The notes beneath the pieces are model-generated. The model saw nothing but the letters and a program-made list of their open reading frames with translations, did not search any database and had not been told where the DNA came from. A stretch of DNA of 64,000 nucleotides. It comes from Hydractinia symbiolongicarpus (taxonomy: Eukaryota > Cnidaria > Hydrozoa > Anthoathecata > Hydractiniidae). Shown one piece after another: positions 1-12,900 of this stretch. The stretch spans positions 5,642,001 through 5,706,000 of the forward strand of contig NC_079875.1 of NCBI RefSeq assembly GCF_029227915.1, in the 5' to 3' direction. The translations under genes and the position numbers were made by a program. Positions within the stretch are counted from its first letter, which is position 1, and the number at the start of each line of letters is the position of its first letter.

Positions 1-3000
1 GAACTATACCATCAGCGTTGTTCAACTAGCTATGTCGGTTCTAGTAATAGTGGCAGTATTAGTAGCAGTAATATTCCTAACTCATCATATGGTTCGTCTT
101 ATCACTCATACCCAAATGAAAAAGAAGATACTCCTCAGTATATGAAAAGACATTATAAACTTGTGCCACAACAAAGGTAAATATATTATCTCATTTGTTG
201 TCTTTGAATCTTTTGGATGCATGAATTCAGAATTTCCACTGCTCCTCAGACCCCCCACAAATTCTACGCTACTTGATGCTTTGAATTTTGTAACTTTCCT
301 GGTTGCTTTTTCTATGTTATAGCTATGAAGTGATTTAAATTCTTCAGTTGAGGGTTACAATAAATGCTTTGCACTTATCAGGGGGGGGGGTCACTAAATC
401 AATGCTAATTTTGTATATATGGCAAGTTATAAAGCACCAATTTGATAATTCTTCTTGCTTTTTTTACTGAAAAAAGCCCACAAACAAATGCACCAAACTT
501 AACTCCATGAACCAACACAACCTCCATAACAAAACATGACGATTTTAAAAGAAGTGAAACTAATGTGTGGGAGACACATGAATGCTTGGGGTTTTGTCCA
601 AAGATCTACATTAAACATGTTGCTTTAATAGATTTATTTGTATTCACAAACATCGTTGCAAGCAAGCAGAACTGTGTTTTAAAATACAAAGTTTTTTTAT
701 AAATTAAACTATCTAACCATCACTGCAAGATCGAAAGCTAATTTGAATCCTGTAATTTAAAATAAGTTTATCATTAATGGCAATGGTTGCACTCATTAAT
801 TAAAAAATGTCTTCATAGATTTAAACCGAAAGAATAAGAAAAAGATTTTCCTGAAATGGTCATTTTCTTTTTTATTTAACGTTTTTTGTTTTGCTTATAG
901 ATCGTCCAATAATTACCCTATGCAAGAACCAAGGATGCATATGTACGAACCACGCAGTATACATCCAGTTAATGCTATGCCAATACACCCTGACGTTAGA
1001 TTTATACCTCTACCATTTTACGACATCATTGATGTATTGATAAAACCTTCAAGTTTAGGTATCATGATTTAAACTTCTTTTCTAACAAGAATAAAATAAT
1101 GTTTTTCAAATGTCTGTTTTACCCATGAGTTTATATGATAAACACCTCTTTTATTTACCACCTTTTTACAAGCAGCTAGTCTAATGGCTTATGAACCGCA
1201 AGTGAAAAGTTGTTATTAAACCTTAAATGAACCTACATAACCAAATGTGTATTTTTCTGTGTACTTTTAGTTCAGAAGACAGTGACAGGTTTTCAAGAAA
1301 CAACTTTAGTTTGTCATCTTTCGCCATACCAAACGCAACTCATCACAAATTCAAGGTAAACTTGCAATAAGGGATTGTCTCAAAATTTTAGCTTATCGTC
1401 AGAACAAATAAGTACGATAATGGTTCTTGTAAAAGCTACATAGTAAAAAAGAACAAATTTTTACTATCGAAAATAAAATCAGAGAACGAATTAGATAGAT
1501 TTCGGATTAAATTTCTATTTCAAAAGTTGAAATTTATATTTTTTAGAAAGGAATTCTAATTTCAGAAATTTTTCAAGAAATAAAACAAAGTCAGAACGAT
1601 TTAAGGATTAGCCATCTTTATTTTCTTTCTCTCAAAGGTTAACTCTATTCGTGCTGCCTGGTTTAATTTTTCCTTTATTTTTGGGGCTTATAGTTGCACT
1701 TAATATTTTGTTACTTTTTCTTACCTTTATTTAGCTTTAATTTTCCAGAAAATTTTGCTTGGAAAAATATGCCAAATTTTTGAGCTGATTCAAATTTTTC
1801 AAAATTTATTTTATGAAAAGAAAAGTTTTTCATTGTTTCACAAGCTTTAGGTGACTTCTTAGTATATATGTGTGACAAATATGTAAATCTCAAATTTAAC
1901 AACTATCCAAAACTCTTCTCTTAAACATACATAGTAGTATTTTATTGGGACACGATAAAAGACTTTCTTTTAAAGCTTCAACATCAACATATTTTGTTAG
2001 GAAACAATGCTTTCTCTTAAAGTTTAAACATCACCTTATTTATTGTTATGTAAACGAAACCGGAACAAATTAAGACAAGTTTTAACACAAAGTTTGTTTC
2101 TTTTGGAATGATCTTCTTTTATTATGAAACGAAATGGAAGACGTTTTTAAACGGATTAATTTGATTAGAGCATTTTATAAAACAAAGAGAGACAATATCG
2201 AGACAAACAGAAATTATGCCAAAAATAGTGTTATTTGCTCAATTGAGGCTAAATTTTGAGAGATGACCTTTAACTTGGAATCTGAATGTCAGTTTTTCCC
2301 CAGCATGGTGATATTAATTGTGCTTCTACTTGTTTTTTTTATGGCAATTCACAGCGACATTGCACGCAAAGAAAATTATTAACCAAAAAAGACTTTACAA
2401 AACTTATTTTTATTTGTAGATCATTTAACGTAAAATCAATGATTGAATACACAGTGCAAGTTCAACTTAGGTGAGAGTTTTATTTCTTCATTCGTTTAGA
2501 AGCTTTGAAATATTAAAAAATTCTTTTTTTGCCTTTTATAGATTTTGTCTTGCTGAGACGAGTTGTGTTCAAGAAGATTTGTATCCGCCGCGCTGTAAAA
2601 TTATCGTAAATAACAAAAGTTGCACTCTCCCGGTATGAACTTGTGATTTTGTGTGCTGCAATCACAATCTCTTATAACATTATGGCAGAGTGTTTGTGTT
2701 TGGTTTATATATAAAGCCCTTAGGAAGCTGGTCAAAGAAGTATAACCTAGCATTTATGAGGAATTTTGTTGCTATAAAATCTTGCAAACAGCTTCTTTTA
2801 ATAATTTGTACTCTCAAAAATATTTTCATGAAACATTCCCTAAATCTTCTGCTGCAATAATGCTCAATGTAAAAGATTGTGCATTGTTAATATATTATTC
2901 TCAAAAAATAAATAGTTGTAATTTTTCTGAAGTTACAATAATTTTCTTTAGGGTCAACCACCACCAAATGCACAGAATCAGGAACCACGAAAACCACACA

Positions 3001-6000
3001 GACCTGTCAATATTACTCACCTTTGTCGTCTTTCGCCGATGCAATCGAATCAAGTACAAATACAATGGATGCCATCTGATTCTGGCCAGGTATGAATATG
3101 GAGGATATTTAGGAAAATCAGAAAAGTATTTGGTTTAAACTTTTTTCACCTTTTTTTGCAAAGTTAATCCAAGTTTCCTAATAGGTTTCGTAATTTAAAG
3201 ACATGATTTAACCAAACATGTATCCTATACATATTTTGGTTAAACTATGAAATTGACTATTTTTATATATTATTCTAGTTATATTTTTTGTAAAATCTGA
3301 ATATCCCATTTTCATCTTTTTAGCGTTATGCTGCCACCGTACACCTTGTAAAAACTGTTCCTGCATCTACACTAATACAGAACTTACAAAACAAACCTGA
3401 ACGTTCTCCTGATCACACTATTGCATTTAGTAAGTAATGCTAGCTTGTGTTTTATGTACAATCTGAACTATATTATATATCACTAGTTATTCATAATCAG
3501 TCAGGAGAAACATGCACAGACCGCAAAAAATAATATAATTTTTGTCAGCTATTGAATGGAATATCAAGAACTGTCCCATAGATCTGCAAACCATACTATG
3601 TAATCATAAATTAACAGGTTCGAATTAGCAATTCGCAATTTGCGAATTGACCGAATCACTTTGTGAAGAAAATGATAAGATTGCGAAATGAATATTTTTG
3701 TTTCACTTCGTTGTCTTTTTTTGCGATATTAAAAATTAATAATTCCTTCTTTTTCTTTGTTGAGTTTCCGTTTAATTATCAAGTTTCGCTTGATTATTTT
3801 ATGCCGGAAGAAGAAATAATAACCTTTCCGTTAGCGTATTTCACTTGTACATATTTAGTGAAGTTTCGACTAAAAATACTTGAGCAAGTTTTGTAACATT
3901 TTCTTCTGAAGAGCTGTTTTTATTGTAAGAAATTGTTATTAAAACCTCATTTATCAAGCGCAGCTCCATATAAGTGATTGCGTAAAATATTTACATGTTA
4001 ATTTTTCCTAAGGCCGTTGTTTAGACAAGATTATACAGTCAAAATGTTTTTTTTTAAGTTTTCAGTTTCAATATCGGTAAATAGTTCAATTAATATTATT
4101 AACTTCTTATGAGTAAATATAATAAAGCTGAAATAAACTTATTTCATTTTTTGCAACATTATTTCGGCTATCAAAGACAAGAAAGTTAAAACTGAGAGAG
4201 TCGCTAGCTCAGACGCTCAGTTCTCGTGTTTGAGGTTCACGAGTTTAAACGTTCCCTACTTGTCTCCAACATAAAGAATAATAACGCATGAAGTAAAGCT
4301 CTCAGGTCACAAAGAAATACAAATTCTCCTCGAAAAACAAGTAGCTAGTAATGAACAAACCAATGGTCATTGATCTACAGTGTTCCCAGTCCACATATAG
4401 ATAGTGGTTTACTTCGTTACAGAATGTGAACTGACTTTACTTTTCTAATTCGAACCCTGATTAACACATTATTTAAGATAATATTCAAAACTCATATACA
4501 TGACTTGCTTATCAGAATGTACTTTGTTGCATCCTGATACAGCTATATTGACACATACCTGATTTTATATAAACATTTTGACCAAGGAAAATCACCACTA
4601 ATGACATATTAAAGATCTGTTATGACATGATGCTTTAAAGTTTGTTAAAAAGAATGTTATTAGGGATATATGACTGGCTTAACGGGTTGCACTTTGTGTA
4701 TGATTTGTTGCACCCTCATGCCACACATATTATAACAGCACCAATGACCAATGTAGCAATTTTTCAACCATGTTACAAAGATAGGTAGATATGCATATTT
4801 GAAATGGCTAGCCTCACAAATATTGAGGAATATACTTGCATGCACCAAAATATTTTGAATCTTCTCCGGCAAATATTATTCTGCTTAATTTTCCTTTTAT
4901 ATTTGTAGTTAAAGAAAAACTACGTCCTGATCCTGACAGTGAAGTGGCTTTAACAAGCTTAAAAGTTTCATTGTGCTGCCCTGTAAGTATTTTTGTTTTT
5001 TACTTTGGATGAAATGGTAATGCAGGCTTTTGAAAGTTGATTAAACTTTCTGTATGGCTATGTTTAAACATGCTTTTCAAATATTTAAGTCGCGAAGATG
5101 CGGTATGGCATTAAAGATAAAAGTCGAAAGGTTATTGTGAAGACTTGAAAAAAAAGTATTTTTTATTTATGGTTTTAGATTGGTAGAACAAGAATGACTA
5201 TGCCATGTCGGGCAAACAACTGTAACCATCTACAATGTTTTGATGGTTCTCTATATATTCAAATGAATGAAAGGTAAATTTACCATATGACTAATTCTCA
5301 CTCAGGGGAGTTAACAATATAATATAACAAACTTTTTTTTGTTGTAGGAAGCCATCTTGGGTGTGTCCTGTGTGTGATCAAAAGGCACATTATGACCAAT
5401 TATTTAAAGATGGGTATGTTTTTATTGAAAAAAGTACAAGGGTAGTCTTTAAAATTTCCATGTGAGTAAGAAAAAATTTGACTAAGAAAGGTACATAAAT
5501 TTTCATAATAAGTTAATCAGGAAAGTATCAATTAGGGCATACACAAAATTAAGTGATTGTCTTGGATTTGTTTTGATTACCAACAGACAACAAAGTCACT
5601 TGTGGTGTCTGCGAGATTAGGGGAAAATCAGGAAAAAGCTTTTTTATAAATAAATGGCCAATGTCAATTTATATTTTATGATTAGAATAAGTAGATCTGA
5701 TTTTAGTAATATTCAGCTTTTGTGAAGGTAGTTCCATCGGATGCAAACCAAAATGAACCACAAGGTATTGCAGAAAAAATCAGAGAAACCCACTTGAAAG
5801 TTTTGGCAGACACCTTGTAACATTGTGTGATTTGAGCACCCATTTTTGTTTTATTTTTATAATTTTAGAATGTTTTCTAATATTATTCAAAAAGCATCTG
5901 GCTGTGACGATATTGTCTTTTTTGAAGATGGGTCTTGGCGACCTCTTTCTGATATTCAGGGTAAGTTAGTGGGTGAATTTTTGGCTTAAATTCTTTTTAA

Positions 6001-9000
6001 CATCTTTTTGTTCAAAAACTTTTTTCTCGTTTTTAGATAACTCAAAACCATTGTCTCAAGTGGTAAATACTCCGAGTAGAAAGCCAACCAACATTGTTGA
6101 CTGCAGTAAGTTTGTTTTTATTTATACATTACTTAGGCTTTTGGAGTTTGTTTAGATATTACCGACTAGTAGTCTTGTGGTTTGCTTTCAGTGCAAAAGG
6201 ACAACTTTTGAAACCCATCCAAGTCATTTGTTGGATTCTGTTAATGTGAATTACTTTAATTCTTTATTTCTTGTAATTTTATACAAAATAAGTTCATTTA
6301 ACTTAAAAATTAACGAAGCATGAAATTAACAATAACACAGTTAACATGAAGAAAAGTAATGCCAGCAATCACTCATAAAAGAATTTATTTTACCACGCTC
6401 ATCTTAGTGATAAAAAGCATTAACGAGTTTCCCTTGTTTTTTTTAAAAAATGGCTGCAATACTCCCCTGCCCTAATCATATCAGGTGAACTGTATCAGAA
6501 CAAGGAGTCAAAGTAAAGTATCTGTTTTAAATGACCTAGTAATAACTAGATATTTACTTTACACTTTAATAAAAGGCATTTAATTTATGCAATTATCAAA
6601 AATCGCATTATTTTTGTCTTGTTAATTTCCTAAGGATTATGGTATACATAATTTCATTTCTGACAACGCAAACGTAGCCAAACGATAAGATAATTAATAG
6701 GAGAGTGTTTGCTTCCTTTCTGCTTTAAATGCTTCTGACTTGTTTGGAAATAATTTGACTGTACTCCTTCTCTGTTAAATTTGTAGAAATTTTTACGTTT
6801 TTCAAGATAAAATTCTATTCATGACAATGTTTTTAAACATGACTTACTAAACTTATTAAACTTATCTCTACAAAGAGGTGGTTGTTATTTTCATTTATTA
6901 AAAGCTTGAGTTAAGTTTATGTAAGGTGGGAAAATTGAAATTTTATTTATCCACTCAAAAGAAACATTCAGAGAAAATGTAGTTTGGATGTAGTTTATGA
7001 ATAAACCAAAGGAATTTTTGGAAAAAGCTGGCGCCGTGAACTTTGGTAAGGCAGGACTTCAACCGCATTGATAACAGAGTCAACAGGGCTTTAAAAACTT
7101 AGCAATTTTAAATGCAGTAGTTTACAATATACTAATATGTTTTTGCAAAGTTGGAGTAACGAAAATATAACATGAGATATCTTGAATTAATTTTCAGAAA
7201 CACCGCCATTAGAAACAGATGTACCAACGGCAAGGGATTTCCCTACACCGCCAGGCATACCAAAACTTGAAAGATGTTCAACCAGTACTGGTCCATCAGA
7301 AAAAGAGAAATCTTCTGAAGTTGATGTTGAAGTTATCACAATAGACGATTCAGACTCTGAGGATGGTTTACCTAACACACCTTCACCAACTATCAACGAA
7401 CCTCCGTGAGTTCCTTTTTGTTATCAATATTAATACCTTTTGTGCAGATTGTCTAAATGTAAATTCTTACCAAATCGATTTCATCTCTAATAACCCCCTG
7501 CCCTAAGATGTTTGAAATAAGGGAACATATATGGAAACATTGTGCAAATAACACACTTTCAGTTATTTGTCATTGATTATTATTAGGATACCTGCAAATA
7601 TACGATATCCAAATGTGCGTTATCCAGATCCATCCTATCCTAACCACCAACAACCATCGTCACTATCATTCTCTGATCCAGACCTCCAGGGTGAGTTGTG
7701 TTTATATTGGTTACTACACAGTTTCTACAATCAAGTTTTGGCTGATTAAAGAAAGGTCAGGGAAAATTTTTTTTTAGTTAGTGCAAACATGGTAAAATAA
7801 TAACTTTTCTTAGACCATGTTTACACGCAGGGGGGGATGAAATCTCATCCTGGGATGAAATTTGCTCTTATATTTAAAATCATGTTCAAAAAGTGTGAAA
7901 AAGTGTACATTCAGCATTCTCATCCTGGGATGAAAAGAATTATTGTGTTTACACGCATTTTTTTTTTTCTTAATCTCATCCTGGGTTGGAATTTTATCCC
8001 GCCTTAAACATGTAAACACACAGGGATGAACTCATCCCGGGACAAAACTCATCCCCGGATAACATTTCACGTGTAAACAGCCTCCTAGAGAATCGAATGT
8101 GATGTTTTCTCAAGTAATTTGGCAAAAGAAAATCAAGCGAAATAATTGTTTAAACTAAAAAAAAACATTTAGGGCCTATTTGTTGCAATTGATATAACAT
8201 TCAAAGCTGTTATTTATTCTTAAACTTAAACCAAAATTGAAATACATCTAAATATATCCTAACATGCTGTAGAAAATAATATTTCCTTCACAAGTTTGTT
8301 AATTCAAACAGACAATCTGGCACATGTTTTTTATATTCTTACCTTCCTGCTTCTTGCCACAATCACCATGTTCAGTTTTTCTATTTACTTTTCTATTTGT
8401 TCAATTTTTAAAGAGATAGCAAATTCATACACAATGTTTTAATCTTTTAATGATTTTTTGATAAAAATTTACAATATTTGAAGAAAGTAATTGTTGAATC
8501 GGTAAAAAAAAAAACATAACTACTTCTAGCATGCAACATAAATCTAAATATATAAAAGGTATATATCTGAATGATTGCTACTGTTTATTGTTTTTTAATT
8601 GACTTGGAATCTCAGTAAAGTGCAGGAAAGTCCACTTAGAATGGTTAACAATGTTTTCCAGCATTTACGTTTTCTACTTTCGCTGGCTTTTTTGTAGGAC
8701 TTGATTTGTACAACTTATTACCACATGAAGATCGAGTAAGTTTGTAAATATATTCTTTGATTGTGTACTGTATCAAGTTTCTGTTGGAAAGAAAGTGATA
8801 GCAGGGGCTTTTTTCTGAGTTTCAGAGAACGCAGTTTTTTACATGAAAAGAGAACATTTATTTCATTTTCTTATTTATTTCTATTTCACGTTGTTAAAAA
8901 ACTCATTTAAATCGACTAAGTAAAAAAAGGAAAAACAGTGTGATCCTTACAACATCAATAAAGTTATCAAGCCATGTTGATCTGCTAAACATGGTTCCAA

Positions 9001-9256
9001 TTTAAACCACACTATTTTTTTAAATCTACAAGTGAAAGACAAAAAAGCATAATCATTTAAATGTTTTCACGTCAACAATTTTTTGCTGGTCGCCTGACTC
9101 CTTTGTTACCATATTGCCATTTGCTGAGTGTTTCTGTTTTTATTTTAGATCGCTGCAGCCATGTATTTGGATCAAACTGGTATTCTTAGTCAACTAAATG
9201 CTCGCAATAACCACACGTCACCTTCTGGTAGTGTAATTGACATCAGCGATGAGTGA
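1..9256 (+). CDS. PIAS: PIAS-type SUMO E3 ligase, 3' part of gene (5' end outside window)
   Basis: Nuclear SUMO E3 ligase that brings SUMO-loaded UBC9 to transcription factors and chromatin proteins. Sixteen exons keep frame throughout: 1-176, 901-1058, 1271-1355, 2420-2470, 2542-2632, 2952-3089, 3324-3429, 4909-4982, 5179-5273, 5348-5413, 5869-5960, 6037-6105, 7198-7405, 7587-7690, 8698-8735, 9149-9256 (552 codons plus TGA). Seen in order: a Ser/Asn-rich lead, the PINIT domain (PFYDIIDVLIKPSSL; later RFCLAETSCVQEDLYPP), the MIZ/SP-RING zinc finger (exons 9-10: PCRANNCNHLQCFDGSLY, then WVCPVCDQKA), and an acidic SUMO-interaction motif (VEVITIDDSDSED, exon 13). The N-terminal SAP domain must lie upstream of the window. 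A second short acidic motif (VIDISDE) ends the protein. The family call is firm; which vertebrate PIAS it matches best is not decided. Confidence 0.95.
3615..4459. mobile_element. Non-autonomous DNA transposon in a PIAS intron, with TIRs and a 5-bp target duplication
   Basis: The left end reads CAGGTTCGAATTAG and the right end is its near-perfect inverse (CTAATTCGAACCCTG). The direct repeat ATTAA flanks both sides (3610-3614 and 4460-4464), as expected for a target-site duplication. The 845-bp interior is AT-rich and I see no transposase. It carries a subterminal 'acagtg-tccc' stretch shared with the copies near 10.1-10.3 kb and at 29941-30194. Confidence 0.75.
7811..8090. repeat. MITE-like palindromic repeat in a PIAS intron
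   Basis: The stretch opens with CATGTTTACACG and closes with CGTGTAAACAG, forming inverted ends. In between, the motif CATCCTGGGATGA and its variants recur four or more times in both orientations. No coding potential. A small non-autonomous element is the likeliest reading; no target duplication was identified. Confidence 0.5.
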
Positions 9257-9546
9257 CTCAGATGAGAATTAAGTCTTATTTATATGTTTTGTTAATTTAA
9301 ACGCAAGTAGAGTTTCAGAGACATATCATTGTAACTGATTTGATACCAGTAATAAGTGTATTGAAAAGAGAATGAAATATGATTTTACAGTAATATGCTT
9401 TGAATATTAATTTTACATCATGATTTATATACATAACTGCTAGTTGGAAAAATTAATACTTTGCGAGAAATCTATGAAATATTTTGTATTTCTTTGTTTG
9501 TCTTTTTTATAGTTTTTTCCTTGTATATATTTTGAGAAGAAAATAT

Positions 9547-9552
9547 AATAAA
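9547..9552 (+). terminator. Poly(A) signal of the PIAS gene
   Basis: AATAAA about 290 bp after the PIAS stop codon, followed by a T-rich stretch. It is the first canonical hexamer in a sensible 3'UTR position and lies about 390 bp before the SMN start codon. Confidence 0.55.
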
Positions 9553-9944
9553 TGTTTGTTGTTTTTATTTTAAAACATTTCTTTTCTTATGCTTTAAGGG
9601 TAGTTCCTCAAAACTTTTAAAATGTAACAATTATGGACAGATATAGAGATGTATCCATTCTCCAGCTCAAGCACCTTTCAATGTTGCACTAAATTTTTCT
9701 AGAGATTGAAACTTAGCATGATTGTTGATTTTTGAAGGTGCTATAAGATTTTCATGTATTTTTTTATTGATGCTGTAATTGCAATAGGTAAAAACGCCAT
9801 CATCTGGTAATTTCAAATAAAATTTAAAAAAATACTACTTACTACTTTTCAGATGTTATCTTACCAAAACCTGTTTTAATTACAATGTGTAATGTGGTTG
9901 TTGTTTTGCAGATTTCAGATTTGAGTACATAAGTATATTTGTGA

Positions 9945-12900
9945 ATGGCTTGTGAGCAAGATGGTGTTGTATGGAAGAAGCCTGCTAATCCATTAGTAAT
10001 GTATTTATTGTTTTTTAGTTTAATCTGCAATTTTATTCACAAACGACTCATATAAGGCTGTTTCAAAATTTTGCGAAACATTCTACAAAAGTATGTTAGA
10101 ATTGCAAATTCAATTTTTTATTGATCGTTTGCGTACCTATGTCTATAATGGATTTTGCGACAAACAATTAACAAGAGATCATTGCTGAGAGTGGCTTACA
10201 GTGCTCCCAGAGCACAGCTACAAAGAGGGTTCTTTTCTACAGGCAGCATTTTTTGCGAACTTACTTTATATTCATAATTTCATCCCTGTGCTAAAACTTT
10301 AAATGTGTTGATTTTAGACTAAATGAAAGTCATCTCTGGGTTTATCTCATGTAGATTGAAATTACCAAAATGAAAAACTTTATTTTGCCCTCAAAAATGC
10401 AATGTAAACACAATTCGCCTGAAATAAAGTATGCATATGTACAAAGCTATGTGCATGTGTGAAACATTATGGGCCCTGAGCAACACCCCCTATATGAAAA
10501 CCTCCATATACACAACACGACGAAATTCCATTGTGTTTTAAGATCTTATTTATGATATCTCATTTTTGTCTTTGACACAAAACTTCAGCTAAATGGCTTC
10601 TAAATCCTTTAATATATGATGAAAAAATATCTCAATTTTTTCGTAATCTCAGCATAAAAGTAAAGTAAACTTTATTTTGTCTGCTAAGTTTTTTTCGCTT
10701 GTTATAGACACGCAAGTCTGACGATGATGTTTGGGATGATCGAGCGCTAATAAAGGCATATGACAAAGCAGTTGCACAACTTAAAGTTAGTAACACGTGA
10801 TATTTACTGTGTATTAGTACAAACTATGCAAGCGTGACACGTTGCTTTTAAAGGGAATAATGAAAATATATCCAACAACTTGAATAAATCAATTTACGAA
10901 ATTTAGAGTGTGGAGTGGGGAATAATTTGCGAAATTCCTTTTGGATTTTAGTTTTATACTTTTGACCACATTTTCTTGTTAGGGTAAAAACATGATAAAA
11001 GATCAGATATTTTAACTGGCCTACTTAGTTTATTAATATATTTCGGTAAGATAGTTACCATAATCAGATCTAGAATATACAAGTCAAAACAGCAAGAATT
11101 ATTTACACACGTCCGTTTACTAAGGATTGTATTGGTTTAGAAATTTTCCTCTCTTTTCGTATAACAAAAAATGCGATTTTTTTCGTCTGCTGACGTATTA
11201 AAAATCCAAAATAGCGATTTCATAGCGATTCGTGTTTTAAAACTTTTAAAGCTTTTTTTTGTAAAAAAGTCTTCTGGAGTATCCTCTGGATATCTATCTA
11301 AAGTATACATAAGTTTTTAGTTTCTTTCTGTCCTTATATATACTTACTTTTCCACATGCTTTAAGTTTTTTGAAATAAAAAGGTATAAATTTTTGAAGAT
11401 TACCTTTTCTATTCAGACGAGTGTTAAAACGCCTAGGGTTTTCTCGTTTGTTATGAAAACCAATAACCATAGTGGAAAGGGAAAAAATCATTACATTTAA
11501 AAATCGGCTTAATTTATGAATACATTTTCTTCAATTGATTTACAATTTCGTGGAATTTTTCATAAAATGGTTTACGTTCCACACATGTAAATCATAAAAT
11601 TCTGTTTATCAGTGAAATCAACAAGTTTGTATGGAAGAAATGTTTTTCTATGATTTTTTTGAACCTTTCACTTGCTGAGGGTGATGTTTGGTTCAGAATT
11701 TAATTTGGCCAGGCATAGATAAACTAACGTCAACTAACAACAACAACCTGAAAACAGCTTTTTAATATAATATGACAAGCAATATTACGCTTAACATTTC
11801 CTTAGCAACTTTAGCAGCTTTGCGAAAATCAACATTTTACGCTTAGCAACAAATGTTGATATTACAAATGGTGTTTTTAATCCTCAGTAAAAAGTTAAAT
11901 TCTATCGTTAGGGTGAAGTGTTGTCAGAAAGTTCTGGAAGCAAACAGTAAGTTGCATCACATTCTTTCAGTTCTCTTTTTAGCTTTTAAGAAGTAGGTTG
12001 GTTTATTGATTGATTAATTTTTTACACAATTGCAGTTACAGAAGTGAAGGTGGAAAAAGAAAAAAAAAGAAAAAGTCGAAAAGATCTAATAAAAGGGTAT
12101 ATTTATATTATGTAAAATTATTCACTCTTTAATATGTCTAAAAAGACCATTTGAACCAACCTAGATCATAGTCCTTTCTGTCCTATCCTCTCTTTAACGT
12201 AAAAGATTGATTGGGTTCCATAGTTTGTATAATTTGTGAGCTTTAAATTTACGCACATGGTAGTTTCCGATTAAACCGTGCTCAGTAATAAGAACATGTC
12301 TCTTTCTTGTTACAAGCTCGTGAGCTTGTATTAAAACGCAAATGTGTCCTACAAGAATGGAAATTTTTGCCTCTCTGAGCACCGACACGGGAGTCGTCGT
12401 GTGTTCGAATCTCATCTTGGTAACTATTTTTACTTTTTTTTTCTTTCTTTTTTAAAAAGATAAGACAAGTGTTCAAAACACTTGTTTAACTAACTAGTAA
12501 ATAAAGGTGTTTCCACCAAATTTTTAAAAAGTGAATGTAGGCAGAATTAACTGAATTAATGAATTTCGCAAATTTTGGGGTTTGTGGGTTTGTGGTCTTT
12601 CTTCTTCCTGTCAGTCGGTTCACCCAAGACGGACGAAAATTAAAAGTTCGAGGAATTTTCCGTTCAGGAAGGTCTCACAAATTTTGAAAAATAAGTGTGT
12701 AACAAATATTATTGCGTATCTGAATAGTAAAATATGTCGTGTCTAACTTCGTAACAAAAATCCCAATTTAATAGACAGCTTTTTGTAAACTTTATTCGCG
12801 AGGTTGTTTGCGTATATCATACGTCTTGTTTATTTTTAGTCTTGGAAGATTGGATCCAGATGTTTGGCTGTATATTCAGAGGATGGTTTATACTACGAAG

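Noticed and set aside
2782-3138. 118-residue plus-strand ORF
   Set aside because: Runs across PIAS exon 6 in the wrong frame; the true exon frame (2952-3089) gives conserved PIAS sequence.
4195-4260. tRNA-like A-box and B-box phrases inside the 3615-4459 element
   Set aside because: The B-box is poor and no cloverleaf forms; the terminal repeats already explain the segment as a DNA element.
12194-12476. Two minus-strand ORFs ([11 protein letters not shown] / [16 protein letters not shown])
   Set aside because: Typical peptide by-products of a repeat; treated as a possible SINE remnant, not as genes.
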